DNA of 64,000 bases from an uncultured Paludibaculum sp. (GTDB lineage Bacteria; Acidobacteriota; Terriglobia; Bryobacterales; Bryobacteraceae). Location of the stretch: positions 1,364,001-1,428,000 of the forward strand of contig NZ_OY762269.1 in the NCBI RefSeq assembly GCF_963665245.1, read 5' to 3'. The notes beneath the pieces were generated by a model. It was not told the origin of the DNA. It did not search any database and worked only from the letters and a program-made list of their open reading frames with translations. Each line of letters starts with the position of its first letter. Within the stretch, counting starts at the first letter, position 1. Shown in pieces: positions 44,551 through 54,110 of the stretch. The translations under genes were made by a program, and so were the position numbers.

Positions 44551-46230
44551 ATGCTGGTGGAACTCGTCGTCGAGAACTTCGCGGTAGTGGAACGCCTGCG
44601 CCTGCCTCTGCACGCCGGACTGAACGCCCTGACCGGCGAGACGGGCAGCGGCAAGAGTTTGATGGTGGACGCCTTGACCCTTCTGCTAGGCGGCCGTGCG
44701 TCCTCTGAGATGGTCCGCACCGGCGCCGCGCGCGCCTTCGTCTCGGGCCGGTTCGAAGTCCCGTCCGACCCGGAATTCCACCGTGTGCTCGAAGCAGCCG
44801 GCCTCGAAGCGGAAGACGGGGAGATCCTGCTCGCACGAGAAATCCTGTCTTCCGGCAAGTCCCGCGCCTTCGCTGCCAGCCGCCCCGTAGCTGCCTCTTT
44901 TCTCAAAGAGATAGCGCCGTTCCTGGGAGACATTCACGGTCAGCACGATCAGCAGAAGCTGTTCTCCGGCGACTCCCAGCGCGACCTGCTGGATGAGTCC
45001 GCTGCCGTCGCGGAACCTCTAGCCGAGGTCGAAGCCTCCTATCACGAGTGGCATGCCGTCGTTCGCGCGCTCCAGGAGCTGAACCGCGCCGAGCAGGAGA
45101 AGCTGCGCATGGCCGACCTGTGGACCATGCAACGCAAGGAGATCGAGGCGCTGGAGCTGACCCCCGGGGAAGAGGCGCAACTGGAAAACGAGAAGCGCGT
45201 CCTCAAGAACGTCGCCCGCCTCAGCGAGGCGGCCACCGTCGCCCACGACGCCCTCTCGGAATCGGAACACGCCGTCGCCAGCAGCCTCGGTCTGGCCCTA
45301 AAAAAAATTGAAGAGCTGGCGAAGATCGACGAGAGCCTCTCGGGTCTGCTGGAGACTCTGCGGCCCGCCCAAATCGCCGTGAAAGAAGCTGCGATGGAGC
45401 TCGGCCACTACCTGGGGCACCTGGAAGCCGATCCCAAACGCCTGGAAGACCTGGAGAACCGCCTCGCGCAGATCGAAAAGCTCAAGCGCAAGTACGGCAC
45501 CACGATCGAGGAGATCCTGGCGTTCTATGCCCAGGTTTGCGAGCAGCTTGACGCCGTGGAATCGGCCGGTGAGCGCCGCGCCGAACTGGAAGCCTCCATC
45601 GCCCGGCGCGAAAGTGAGTACAAAGCCAAGGCCGAGCGCTTGCGCTCGCTTCGGACCAAGGCGGCCAAGAAACTGGAAAAGGCCGTCGAGACCGAGCTCG
45701 GCGGGCTGGCGATGAAGGGCACGTCGTTTCGCATTGCACTGAGCCCCTGCGACCCCTCGCCCCATGGCATGGACGCTGTCGAGTTTCTTGTCTCGGCCAA
45801 CATCGGTGAGGAACTGCGCCCCCTCGACAAGGTCGCCAGCGGCGGCGAACTCTCCCGCGTGGCCCTGGCCCTCAAGACGTGCGTCGTCCAGAGGTCGAAC
45901 GGGCACATCGCACGCACGCTGGTCTTTGACGAGGTGGATTCCGGCGTCGGCGGTGCCGCGGCGGAAACCATCGGGCGCCGCTTGAAGAAGATCTCCGAGT
46001 CCAGTCAGGTGCTCTGCGTGACGCACCTGGCCCAGATCGCGGGCTTCGCCGATCACCACTACGTCGTGTCCAAGCGCGAGTCCGGGGGCCGCACCTCGGC
46101 CCAGGTCGACGAAATGCTGGGCGAGGAGCGTGTCCGCGAAATCGGACGCATGCTCTCAGGCCAGCACCTCAGCGCCGAGGCGCTGCGCCATGCCGAAAAG
46201 CTCATTGAGGAGTACGCACGACGTGGATGA
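44551..46230 (+). CDS. recN: RecN, SMC-like DNA repair ATPase
   Basis: 559 residues, standard RecN size. Walker A is GETGSGKS (29-36) in the opening segment LNALTGETGSGKSLMVDAL. Long coiled coils (about 150-345) are followed by the C-terminal ATPase half with LDKVASGGELSRVALALK (ABC signature) and LVFDEVDSGVGG (Walker B). RecN gathers DNA ends during double-strand-break repair. It is divergent from tolQ. The next gene starts at a GTG inside its last codons, so RecN translation feeds the cupin gene. Confidence 0.95.
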   Translation: MLVELVVENFAVVERLRLPLHAGLNALTGETGSGKSLMVDALTLLLGGRASSEMVRTGAARAFVSGRFEVPSDPEFHRVLEAAGLEAEDGEILLAREILSSGKSRAFAASRPVAASFLKEIAPFLGDIHGQHDQQKLFSGDSQRDLLDESAAVAEPLAEVEASYHEWHAVVRALQELNRAEQEKLRMADLWTMQRKEIEALELTPGEEAQLENEKRVLKNVARLSEAATVAHDALSESEHAVASSLGLALKKIEELAKIDESLSGLLETLRPAQIAVKEAAMELGHYLGHLEADPKRLEDLENRLAQIEKLKRKYGTTIEEILAFYAQVCEQLDAVESAGERRAELEASIARRESEYKAKAERLRSLRTKAAKKLEKAVETELGGLAMKGTSFRIALSPCDPSPHGMDAVEFLVSANIGEELRPLDKVASGGELSRVALALKTCVVQRSNGHIARTLVFDEVDSGVGGAAAETIGRRLKKISESSQVLCVTHLAQIAGFADHHYVVSKRESGGRTSAQVDEMLGEERVREIGRMLSGQHLSAEALRHAEKLIEEYARRG

Positions 46231-46696
46231 CGTTCAGCTTATCAGCCAGGACCTGATCGACTCGCTACGCGTGCGTGCGGCCGCCAGCCCACGTCTGCGC
46301 ATCAACCACAACTTTCACAGCTCGCCCCAGGACAATCCTCACCGCTTTCTGAACGTGATGCTGCGCGGGACCTACGTCCAGCCCCATCGGCATCGCAACC
46401 CGCCCAAGGCGGAGAGTTGGATCCTGATGGAAGGAACCGTACGTCTGTTTACGTTCGACGACCAGGGCGTCGTGACGGACTCCTGGCTCCTTTCCTCGTC
46501 GGGCCCGTTGCGCGGCATTGATGTCGCGCCTGGCCTTTGGCATACGGTCTGCGTCGTTGACGATTGGGCGGTGGTCTACGAAGTGAAGCCCGGCCCCTGG
46601 GATCCAACCACCGACAAAGAGTTCGCCGTGTGGGCCCCGGCTGAAGGCGAATCTTGCATCGAAGCGTATCTCGACTATCTGCTCTCCCACCCCTAG
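46223..46696 (+). CDS. WbuC-type cupin metalloprotein
   Basis: 157 residues from GTG 46223, which overlaps the recN stop by 8 bp; an open upstream extension into recN has no family similarity. The body matches WbuC: LISQDLIDSL at the start, RINHNFHSS, then PHRHRNPPKAESWILMEGTV, the cupin metal site with paired His. WbuC proteins occur in polysaccharide loci of other bacteria and their reaction is not settled; here there is no such locus. Sequence shows a single cupin barrel and no signal peptide. Confidence 0.78.
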   Translation: MDDVQLISQDLIDSLRVRAAASPRLRINHNFHSSPQDNPHRFLNVMLRGTYVQPHRHRNPPKAESWILMEGTVRLFTFDDQGVVTDSWLLSSSGPLRGIDVAPGLWHTVCVVDDWAVVYEVKPGPWDPTTDKEFAVWAPAEGESCIEAYLDYLLSHP

Positions 46697-46735
46697 CCTC
46701 ACACCCGCTAGCATGGGAGTAAGGAGCGGGCGCCA

Positions 46736-47221
46736 ATGAATCGAACTTTGTCCAGACGAGCCTGGCTCTCCGTGTCTCTCCTGCCTGTCTCATTCCTGGG
46801 CGGCTGCAAGGGTGTAGGCATCTGGCCGGCGGCCGGCGAACTCTGCAAGGCCTGCCAGCGCCCCGTGCACAAGAACTCCCGCACAGTGGCCCTGCTGGAC
46901 GGCAAGCGCGCTGTATTCTGCTGCCCGGCCTGCGCGCGTTCCGAACATCTGCAATCGGCGAAAGCAGTCAGGATCATAGAACTGACCGACTTCAATACGG
47001 GCAGGCCACTGGCGATTGCCGGAGCCTACCTGGTACGGAGCAGCGACGTGAACCCCTGCACCGAGCACACCCACGCGCCGGAACCCGACAAACGGCCCAT
47101 GCAGGCCACCTTCGACCGGTGCAGTCCGGGTGAACTAGCCTTCGCCGGCAAAGCAGAAGCCGAGTCCTTTGCGCGAGTCCACGGCGGCCAAGTCCTCGAC
47201 TTCGCCACCGTGGGCCAATAG
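46736..47221 (+). CDS. NosL-like lipoprotein (copper-binding candidate)
   Basis: 161 residues. The lipoprotein signal contains twin Arg (SRRAWLSVSL) and a lipobox FLGGC with Cys24. Then come CKACQRPVH (about 37-45) and FCCPACA (about 61-67), a Cys-rich arrangement like NosL. The end GELAFAGKAEAESFARVHGG is the typical NosL closing segment. NosL delivers Cu(I) to nitrous-oxide reductase, but no nos genes are seen. It lies tail-to-tail with the Cus copper-efflux operon, which makes periplasmic copper handling a reasonable inference. Confidence 0.68.
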   Translation: MNRTLSRRAWLSVSLLPVSFLGGCKGVGIWPAAGELCKACQRPVHKNSRTVALLDGKRAVFCCPACARSEHLQSAKAVRIIELTDFNTGRPLAIAGAYLVRSSDVNPCTEHTHAPEPDKRPMQATFDRCSPGELAFAGKAEAESFARVHGGQVLDFATVGQ

Positions 47222-47223
47222 CT

Positions 47224-47544
47224 CTACTTCACCGCCTCGATTTTCTCTACCTGGATCGTCTTGCCGCTCAGCGCGCCGGTCACTTTGACCTTGGCCGCGG
47301 CGAACTTCTCCGGTGTGGCCTGATCGCTCAGTGTGTAGACGTTCTTGCCGTCGTACAGCGCGTACTTGAACCGCTTGTCCATCTTCACGCAGTCTCGAAC
47401 ACACTTGGCATCGTTGGCGGCGCCCATCGCTTTGTGGTCCGCGCCGCACATCGTGTCCGTAATCACGCCGGTGAACACCTGCGACGCGCCGGCGGCCATC
47501 ATCAGGCCCGCATACAACAGAGTGAGGGGAATCAGTTTCTTCAT
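47224..47544 (-). CDS. Small exported Cys-containing protein (DUF5818-like)
   Basis: 106 residues from the ATG at 47544, 2 bp after the stop of the preceding gene (TGATCATG). The signal peptide (MKKLIPLTLLYAGLMMAAGA) is followed by GVITDTMCGADHK and CVRDCVKMDKRFKYALYDG. Three Cys in the mature part may bind metal or form a disulfide. The rest (VYTLSDQATPEKFAAAKVKVTG) is a small beta domain common in Acidobacteriota exported proteins. Its function is unknown; the operon suggests a link to copper stress. Confidence 0.65.
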   Translation of the reverse strand: MKKLIPLTLLYAGLMMAAGASQVFTGVITDTMCGADHKAMGAANDAKCVRDCVKMDKRFKYALYDGKNVYTLSDQATPEKFAAAKVKVTGALSGKTIQVEKIEAVK

Positions 47545-47546
47545 GA

Positions 47547-48311
47547 TCAATTGCCTTTCTCGGGTATGGATGTCAGCAACTCAAGGCCGTGAACGGCGTT
47601 GAGCCTGCGCCAGACGAGATTGAACCTCTTCTCATCCAGCGGCTGCTTGAGCTGAAAGTTGAAGCCCTTGCGGCTGCCGTAATGTGTGGCGGCCCGCTCG
47701 TAGGACGTAATGGTTAGTTGATAAGGATCGGAGCTGCTGATGTTCTCGATGTCCTGATAACGCCAGGTGCGCGACGCGCCCTTGCGATCGCTCAAATACA
47801 CGATTCGGTCGCCGGAGAACCGCAGCGTCCCCTGCGAGCCGCTCAGCTTCCCCAGCAGCTTCACGGGCAGCGTCCACAGTGCCTCCACCTGTTCGTCGGC
47901 TACCGCCGCGACAAACCGCCGGTCCAGCCGGTTCTTCAGCAGTTCGTAAACCGGCCGCACATCCTGCCCCGGCAGTAGCTTGAACTCGTACTCCTGGTCG
48001 ACACCCAGCGCCCACTTCCGATCCTGATACGTGACGATCTTGATCTTGTCCGGCGACACGTAGAGCTGCTCGACGTCCTGGTAGCCCCAGTGTCCGTGGT
48101 GCAGTTGATCCGGAGTCTTCTTCTTCCGGCTCTGCTCCTGGAACGTGATGCCGTGCTCATCCACCACCAGCGTCGCCGGCTGATCCTTCCTCACCAGCAG
48201 ATGATCGTGCAACACCTGGAATCGGAACTCGGTTGCCTGCAGCGAAACCGCTGTCAGAGCTAGAACAACTAAGCCTGTGCGGGCGAGTGCTTTTTGACTT
48301 CTGTATTCCAT
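47547..48311 (-). CDS. Exported protein of unknown function in the cus operon
   Basis: 254 residues from the ATG at 48311, which lies 43 bp inside the end of cusA. The open frame runs further upstream, but that part is antisense-type noise over cusA. The signal peptide (RTGLVVLALTAVSLQA) is followed by two similar modules, each with a Trp-rich strand pair: HHGHWGYQDVEQLYVSPDKI and TWRYQDIENISSSDPYQLTI. This suggests an internal repeat of a PH-like beta domain. I do not recognise the family. Overlap with cusA and coupling to the next gene support co-expression. Confidence 0.6.
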   Translation of the reverse strand: MEYRSQKALARTGLVVLALTAVSLQATEFRFQVLHDHLLVRKDQPATLVVDEHGITFQEQSRKKKTPDQLHHGHWGYQDVEQLYVSPDKIKIVTYQDRKWALGVDQEYEFKLLPGQDVRPVYELLKNRLDRRFVAAVADEQVEALWTLPVKLLGKLSGSQGTLRFSGDRIVYLSDRKGASRTWRYQDIENISSSDPYQLTITSYERAATHYGSRKGFNFQLKQPLDEKRFNLVWRRLNAVHGLELLTSIPEKGN

Positions 48312-51300
48312 TTCCAAACCTCGTAGATGGCCGGATAGACCACCAGCTCCAACACAAACGACGTGAAGATCCCGCCAATCATCGGAGCCGCGATGCGCTT
48401 CATTACGTCGCCACCCGATCCAGCCGACCACATTATCGGCACCAGCCCCAGGAACATGCAGGCTACTGTCATGAACTTGGGCCGGATCCTCTTCACCGCG
48501 CCGTCGTGGATCGCCTCCTGCAGCTCGCCTAGCGTCGACATCCGGCCGTCCTTCTTCGCCCTCTCGTAAGCCAGGTCGAGATACAGCAGCATAAAGACCG
48601 CGGTTTCGGCATCGACGCCCATCAGGGCGATCAGGCCCACCCATACACCGATGCTCATGTTGTAACCCAGCGCGTAGAGGAACCAGATCGCGCCCACTGC
48701 TGAGAACGGTACCGCCAGGATAATGATGAGAGTCTTCGTCAGCGACTTGGTATTCAGGTACAGCAACATCAGCACCAGGAAGAGCGTCACCGGCAGGATT
48801 ACCGTCAGGCGCTCCTTCACGCGCTGCATGGCCTCATACTGCCCGCTCCAAGCAATCGTGTAGCCGGGCGGTAACTTGATGTTGTCGCGGACCAGCTTCT
48901 TCGCCTCCTCGACATAACTGCCCACGTCGCGGCCAGCCACGTCGACGTACACATAACCGTTCAGGAGCCCGTTCTCATCTCGCAACATGCCTGGACCCGT
49001 CACCGTCTTGATGTTCGCCAACTGTGAGATGGGCACCTGCTTCTTTGCGTCCATGGTCGGCACCAGCACTCGGCCCAGCATGTTCACATCGCTGCGGAAG
49101 TCCCGGAAGTAACGGACATTCACCGGATACCGCTCGCGGCCTTCGATCGTCGTCGTCACGTTCTCGCCACCGATGGCGCTCATCAGTACATCCTGCGCCT
49201 CGGCGATCGTCAATCCATAGCGAGCCAGTTCATCCCGCTTCCAGTCGAAGTCGAGAAAATACCCGCCGCCCGTGCGTTCCGCGAAGACATTGCGCGTGCC
49301 CTCGATCCGCGGCAGCAGCGCTTCCACCTCGCCGCCCAGCCGCTCAATCTGCCGCAGATCCGATCCGTAGATCTTGATGCCCACCGGGGTCCGGACGCCT
49401 GTCGTCAGCATGTCGATACGGCCTTTGATGGGCATGGTCCAGGCGTTCGACGCGCCAGGCAGTTTCAATGCCGCATTCATCTCCTCGACCAACTGTTCCT
49501 GGCTGATGTGGTCCGGCGTGAAGCGCCGCAACACTCCCTTCAGCCGCTCCGGGGCCCAACTCGAGTACCACGTGTCCACCTTCCGCCACTGCTCTTCGGG
49601 CTTCAGCACAATGACGGTTTCCATCATCGATAGCGGAGCCGGATCCGTCGACGTCTCCGCTCGCCCTGCCTTGCCCATCACCGACTCCACCTCAGGAAAC
49701 TGCTTGATGACACGGTCCTGCACCTGCATCAGCCGTTGCGCGTCGTTCACCGAGATGCCCGGCAGCGTCGAAGGCATGTAGAGCAGCGAGCCCTCGTTCA
49801 GCGGCGGCATGAACTCCGACCCCAGCTTCTCGAACACCGGCACCGTCACCACCACCATGGCCACGGCCGCTGTGATGACCAGGTACTTCCAACGCAGCGA
49901 CCACCGGCAGATGGGATCATAGACCCTGATCAGGATCCGGCTGATCGGATGATTCTCCTCCGAATGGATGGTGCCCACCAGCACCGCATTGGCCACGCGA
50001 GCCAGCCACGCCGGCCGGAACTGGAACTTCTGCATGTGCGTGAACAGCAGCCGCATGGCCGGGTCCAGCGTGATCGCCAGCAGCGCCGCGACGATCATCG
50101 AGAAGTTCTTCGTGTAGGCCAGCGGCTTGAACAGCCGCCCTTCCTGCGCCTCCAGGGTCAGCACTGGAAGGAACGACACCGCAATTACCAGGAGCGCGAA
50201 GAAGCTGGGCCCGCCCACCTCCTTCACCGCGTTGACCACCACCCGGTGATAGTCTTCCTTGCGGCCCGTCCGCTCCCACTCCTCCAGTTTCTTGTGCGTC
50301 TGTTCGACTACCACAATGGCCGCGTCCACCATCGCCCCGATCGCAATCGCGATGCCGCCCAGCGACATGATGTTCGACGTCAGCCCCATCATCTTCATCG
50401 GGATGAACGAAATGATGATCGCGATGGGAATCGTGAACACCGGGATGATCGCGCTGGGCACGTGCCACAGGAATACGAGGATCACCAGCGAAACGATGAT
50501 CATCTCCTCGGTCAGCGTGCCCTTCAGATTCTCAACGGACCTCAGAATCAGATCCGACCGGTCGTACGTGCTGACGATCTTGAGCCCAGCCGGCAGCCCC
50601 GGTTCCACTTCCTTGATCTTGGCCTTCACGCGCTCAATTACGTTCAGCGCGTTTTCGCCCTGCCGCATCACGATGATCCCCGACACTACGTCGCCCGTCC
50701 CGTTCAGATCCGTCACCCCGCGCCGCATGTCCGGACCCAGGGTCACCGTGCCCACATCGCTGACGCGGATCGGCACTCCGTTCTCACTCGCGCCAACGGC
50801 GATCTTCCCGATGTCTTCCTCGCTCTTGGCGTACCCTCGCCCACGCACCATATACTCGGCGCCCGCCATCTCGATCAGACGCCCGCCCACATCGTCGTTG
50901 CCCTTCCGCACCGCTTCCACCACCCGCATGATTGGGATGTTGTAAGCCTGCAGCCGGTTCGGATCGACATTGACCTGGTACTGCCGAACAAACCCACCGA
51001 TGGGTGCCACTTCCGCCACACCCGGCACCGCCTTGAACTGGTAGTTCAGAAACCAGTCCTGCAACGACCGTAACTCCGCCAGCGACCGCTTGCCCGTGGT
51101 ATCGACCAGCGCGTACTGGAACACCCAGCCCACGCCTGTCGCATCCGGACCCAACTCCGTCTTCACACCCTGCGGCAGCCTCGGCAGTACCGACGACAGA
51201 TACTCCAACGTCCGCGACCGCGCCCAGTAAATGTCCGTCCCTTCCTCGAAGATGATGTAGACGAATGAGTATCCGAAGTCAGAGAACCCGCGCACATCCT

Positions 51301-51535
51301 TCACCTTTGGCGCCCCCAGCATCGTCGTGACGATGGGGTAGGTGACTTGGTCCTCCATGATGTCCGGGCTGCGGTCCCACCGCGAGTACACAATCACCTG
51401 CGTATCGCTTAGATCGGGAATCGCGTCCAGCGGTACCGTCCGCATCGAGTACACGCCGCCCACGACAGCGAATCCAACGAGGATGAACACCAGGAACTTG
51501 TTCGCGGCCGAGAACTCAATAATCCGGTCGATCAT
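48269..51535 (-). CDS. cusA: CusA-type heavy-metal RND efflux pump
   Basis: 1088 residues with the twelve-helix RND layout: helix 1 near 13-32, two large periplasmic loops, then helix clusters near 340-560 and 880-1070. The fourth-helix sequence GAMVDAAIVVVEQTHKKLEEW resembles Cu/Ag-type CusA closely. The N-terminal signature (VPLDAIPDLSDTQVIVYSRWDRSPDI, in part) is shared with CusA/CzcA. The pump exports monovalent metal using the proton gradient. Its start overlaps the cusB stop (ATGA). Cu/Ag specificity rests on these similarities and on context. Confidence 0.92.
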   Translation of the reverse strand: MIDRIIEFSAANKFLVFILVGFAVVGGVYSMRTVPLDAIPDLSDTQVIVYSRWDRSPDIMEDQVTYPIVTTMLGAPKVKDVRGFSDFGYSFVYIIFEEGTDIYWARSRTLEYLSSVLPRLPQGVKTELGPDATGVGWVFQYALVDTTGKRSLAELRSLQDWFLNYQFKAVPGVAEVAPIGGFVRQYQVNVDPNRLQAYNIPIMRVVEAVRKGNDDVGGRLIEMAGAEYMVRGRGYAKSEEDIGKIAVGASENGVPIRVSDVGTVTLGPDMRRGVTDLNGTGDVVSGIIVMRQGENALNVIERVKAKIKEVEPGLPAGLKIVSTYDRSDLILRSVENLKGTLTEEMIIVSLVILVFLWHVPSAIIPVFTIPIAIIISFIPMKMMGLTSNIMSLGGIAIAIGAMVDAAIVVVEQTHKKLEEWERTGRKEDYHRVVVNAVKEVGGPSFFALLVIAVSFLPVLTLEAQEGRLFKPLAYTKNFSMIVAALLAITLDPAMRLLFTHMQKFQFRPAWLARVANAVLVGTIHSEENHPISRILIRVYDPICRWSLRWKYLVITAAVAMVVVTVPVFEKLGSEFMPPLNEGSLLYMPSTLPGISVNDAQRLMQVQDRVIKQFPEVESVMGKAGRAETSTDPAPLSMMETVIVLKPEEQWRKVDTWYSSWAPERLKGVLRRFTPDHISQEQLVEEMNAALKLPGASNAWTMPIKGRIDMLTTGVRTPVGIKIYGSDLRQIERLGGEVEALLPRIEGTRNVFAERTGGGYFLDFDWKRDELARYGLTIAEAQDVLMSAIGGENVTTTIEGRERYPVNVRYFRDFRSDVNMLGRVLVPTMDAKKQVPISQLANIKTVTGPGMLRDENGLLNGYVYVDVAGRDVGSYVEEAKKLVRDNIKLPPGYTIAWSGQYEAMQRVKERLTVILPVTLFLVLMLLYLNTKSLTKTLIIILAVPFSAVGAIWFLYALGYNMSIGVWVGLIALMGVDAETAVFMLLYLDLAYERAKKDGRMSTLGELQEAIHDGAVKRIRPKFMTVACMFLGLVPIMWSAGSGGDVMKRIAAPMIGGIFTSFVLELVVYPAIYEVWKWNTEVKKHSPAQA

Positions 51536-52830
51536 TGCTTCCCGCCCTGCCCGTGATCGTGCGACGACATGCCCGCGGCCGCCGATCGCATCTGGCTCTC
51601 GCTATCGATCAGGAAGTTGCCAGACGTCACCACCCGCTCACCGGCCTTCAGTCCTTTCAGGATCTCGATGCGGTCGCCAATCCGGTCGCCGGTTTCCACG
51701 GCGCGCGGTTCCAGGTATCCATCTCCGCGATCCACAAACACCGTCTTGCGCAGGCCCGCGTCCAGCACGGCGTCGGCGGGCACGCTCACGCGCCGCGGCG
51801 ACGAAACCGCGAAGTCGACGTCCACGAACATGTCCGGCTTCAGCAGCAGACCCGGATTCTCGGCCTCCAGCCGCACTTTCAGGGTGCGTGTCATGGGATC
51901 CACCTGCGGCTGGACGTAGTTCACTCGTGCGGCAATCTTGCGTCCACCGCCGTAGCTCAACGTCAGAGTCGCGGCCATCCCTTCGCGTACCTGCGCCATC
52001 TCGTTCTCAAAGACGTCTGCCATGATCCACACGCGGCTCAGGTCCACCACGGTGTAGAGCTCCGTATCCGGCATCACGCGTTGCTTGGGGAACGCATTCC
52101 GCGTCATCACGTATCCGCTGATGGGCGCGAATAGCGTGATGTTTGTCACCGGCAGGCGCGACTTCTCGATGCCCGCAATCTGCTCGGCGTTCAGGTCCCA
52201 CAGTTCCAGTCGCTTGCGCGCCGCGTTGATCAGCCCTTCGTTCTGTGCCCCGGTCCCCTGCAGCGTGCTGTTCTTCAGAATCTCCCGGCTCTTCAGCGCC
52301 AGCAGGTACTCATGCTGGCTGGCCAGTAATTCCGGGCTGTACAACGTCAGCAGCGGTTGACCCTTCTCCACCAGTTTGCCCGTGAAGTTCACGAATACCT
52401 GATCGATCCAGCCTTCGGTCTTGGTCTGAACCTTCGCGATCCGTGTCTCGTCCACCGCCACTTTGCCTACCGCTCGAAAGCTGTGCGAGCCCGACGCCTC
52501 TTCCGCCACGCCATACCGCACGCCAATCAGTTGCTGCTTGTCGGGCGAGACGCGTACCGTCCCCATCGGCATGCTGGCCATGTCCCGCGCCGGCGTAGCC
52601 GGCATCTGGGCGTCCACCTCGTCCGGCACCAGCCGCATTCCGCAGATTCCGCACTCGCCCGGCTTGTCCGACCGGAAGTTCGGATGCATCGGGCAGTGGT
52701 ACCCATGCGGCTTCTCGGCCTGCTTCACCGCCTTCGCCTCTCGCGGACCGTACCAACGGCCATACCCGAATCCGCCCACAAACGCCACCGCCAGCAGCAT
52801 CAAACCCAGCAGAACTTTTAGGACCTTCAT
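51532..52830 (-). CDS. cusB: CusB-type periplasmic adaptor with heavy-metal-binding domain
   Basis: 432 residues. An N-terminal membrane/signal helix (about 4-23) precedes a heavy-metal-binding domain with YHCPMHP and CGICGM: His45, Cys46, Met48, His49, Cys60, Cys63 and Met65. The membrane-fusion core follows, with barrel-sandwich and hairpin regions (about 100-270), beta-barrel (about 270-345: PKQRVMPDTELYTVVDLSRVW) and membrane-proximal parts. It bridges CusA and CusC and may load metal. Start and stop overlap cusC and cusA by ATGA, so the three are tightly coupled. Confidence 0.93.
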   Translation of the reverse strand: MKVLKVLLGLMLLAVAFVGGFGYGRWYGPREAKAVKQAEKPHGYHCPMHPNFRSDKPGECGICGMRLVPDEVDAQMPATPARDMASMPMGTVRVSPDKQQLIGVRYGVAEEASGSHSFRAVGKVAVDETRIAKVQTKTEGWIDQVFVNFTGKLVEKGQPLLTLYSPELLASQHEYLLALKSREILKNSTLQGTGAQNEGLINAARKRLELWDLNAEQIAGIEKSRLPVTNITLFAPISGYVMTRNAFPKQRVMPDTELYTVVDLSRVWIMADVFENEMAQVREGMAATLTLSYGGGRKIAARVNYVQPQVDPMTRTLKVRLEAENPGLLLKPDMFVDVDFAVSSPRRVSVPADAVLDAGLRKTVFVDRGDGYLEPRAVETGDRIGDRIEILKGLKAGERVVTSGNFLIDSESQMRSAAAGMSSHDHGQGGKQ

Positions 52831-54077
52831 GGCAGCAGGCTCCGACCCGTCATCTCTTCCAGCCGGCTCACCGCCAGATAGTAGTTCTGCAACTCTTCTT
52901 CGTAGTTCATCTCGTACTCAACCACCGTCACGTAGTTCATCAGCACCGTGAGGAAGTCCACAGTGCCCGTCTCGTAGGACGACAACGACGCCTCCAGCGC
53001 CAGGCTCGACTGCGGAATCACCGTCTGGCTATAAAGCTTGATGAGTTGATTCGAAGTCTCCGCCATCAACTGGTCGTCCTTGATCCGGAACAGCAGCGAC
53101 TGGCTACTCGCCTCGTAATCGCGCCGCGTCGCCGCCAGCGTCTGCGACTGTTCCGTCACCGCCTGGCGCTGCTTGCGGAAGAAGTACAGCGGGATCTTGA
53201 AGTCCGCGCTCAGCTGATACATCGGCGGCATCGAGCCCATGTTGAAGTACCCCGCCTTGATGGTGTAATCGGGGTAGTATTCCTTGCGCGCCATGTTGAC
53301 GGCCAGTTCCGCGCGCTGCATCATCTTCTCGTCCTTCAGCAGCATTGGAGAGTTCTGCCGGGCCGAGGCGTAAAGCTCTTCTAGTCCGATTTTCATCTCC
53401 AGCGGAGCCAGCACGTCCGGCCGCTCCAGCGGAGAGCCCGGAGCCCGGTTCAACAGGCTTACAATCTCCGCTTCCCGCGCCCGCTTCTCTCGCTCCAACT
53501 GGATCCGCTTCGTCGAGAGAATCGAGATCTGTGTCTGCGCCTTGAAGACATCCTGCTGCGCGGCCTTGCCCACCGCATACCGCGCCTCGGTGATCTTCAG
53601 CATCCGTCGCAGCAGATCGATGTTCCGGTCCAGCACCTCGACAACGTCGAACGCATAGGCCCGCCGGTAGTAGGCCTGCTTGATTCTCGACACCACGCTC
53701 AACTGGGCCTGCGCATAGTTCTGGAACTCGGCCTCATACTCCTTCACCGCCATATCGCCCTGCAGTTTTCGTTTGCCAGGCCAGGGCACTTCCTGCGAGA
53801 CCATGAATCCGATGTTCGATGTCGGTTCCTTGCCCAACCCGGCTCCGGGCCAGGGGCGCCCATTGCTGGCGAAGCCGGGCGAGAACATAGGATCGGGCAG
53901 GCTGCTCACCTGGCTCGGCCGCTGCCGCGCCGCTTCATACCGCTTCTGCGAAGCCAGAATCTCCGGATTGTTGGTCAACGCCTCAGCCAGCAGTGCCTTC
54001 AGGCTGCCGGGCGCCTCGGCCGCCGAGAGCACCGCCCCGGCCAGCAATGCCATGAGGCCCAATCGGATCGCGCGCAT
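52827..54077 (-). CDS. cusC: CusC-type TolC-family outer-membrane channel
   Basis: 416 residues from the ATG at 54077, where a signal peptide begins (RAIRLGLMALLAGAVLSAAE); ATG 54095 adds six residues and is also possible. Two outer-membrane-efflux repeats (about 25-215 and 225-410) form the alpha-helical tunnel, with patterns such as NNPEILASQKRYEAARQR. It lacks the lipobox of E. coli CusC. It is the first gene of the cusCBA operon, preceded by the sigma54-like promoter described separately. Confidence 0.88.
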   Translation of the reverse strand: MRAIRLGLMALLAGAVLSAAEAPGSLKALLAEALTNNPEILASQKRYEAARQRPSQVSSLPDPMFSPGFASNGRPWPGAGLGKEPTSNIGFMVSQEVPWPGKRKLQGDMAVKEYEAEFQNYAQAQLSVVSRIKQAYYRRAYAFDVVEVLDRNIDLLRRMLKITEARYAVGKAAQQDVFKAQTQISILSTKRIQLEREKRAREAEIVSLLNRAPGSPLERPDVLAPLEMKIGLEELYASARQNSPMLLKDEKMMQRAELAVNMARKEYYPDYTIKAGYFNMGSMPPMYQLSADFKIPLYFFRKQRQAVTEQSQTLAATRRDYEASSQSLLFRIKDDQLMAETSNQLIKLYSQTVIPQSSLALEASLSSYETGTVDFLTVLMNYVTVVEYEMNYEEELQNYYLAVSRLEEMTGRSLLP

Positions 54078-54110
54078 CGGAAGCAGGGTGTCCATCGCTG
54101 TCCACAGGGG

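Noticed and set aside
46130..46222. Upstream extension of the WbuC-type cupin into recN
   Set aside because: The added residues lack family similarity; the GTG at 46223 gives the normal protein and overlaps the recN stop.
48312..48644. N-terminal extension of the 254-residue exported protein into cusA
   Set aside because: The added residues are out-of-frame cusA sequence, and the signal peptide begins right after the ATG at 48311.
49736..51073. Plus-strand open frame of 445 codons antisense to cusA
   Set aside because: The translation is rich in His, Arg and Asp with no domain pattern; it is a shadow of the cusA reading frame.
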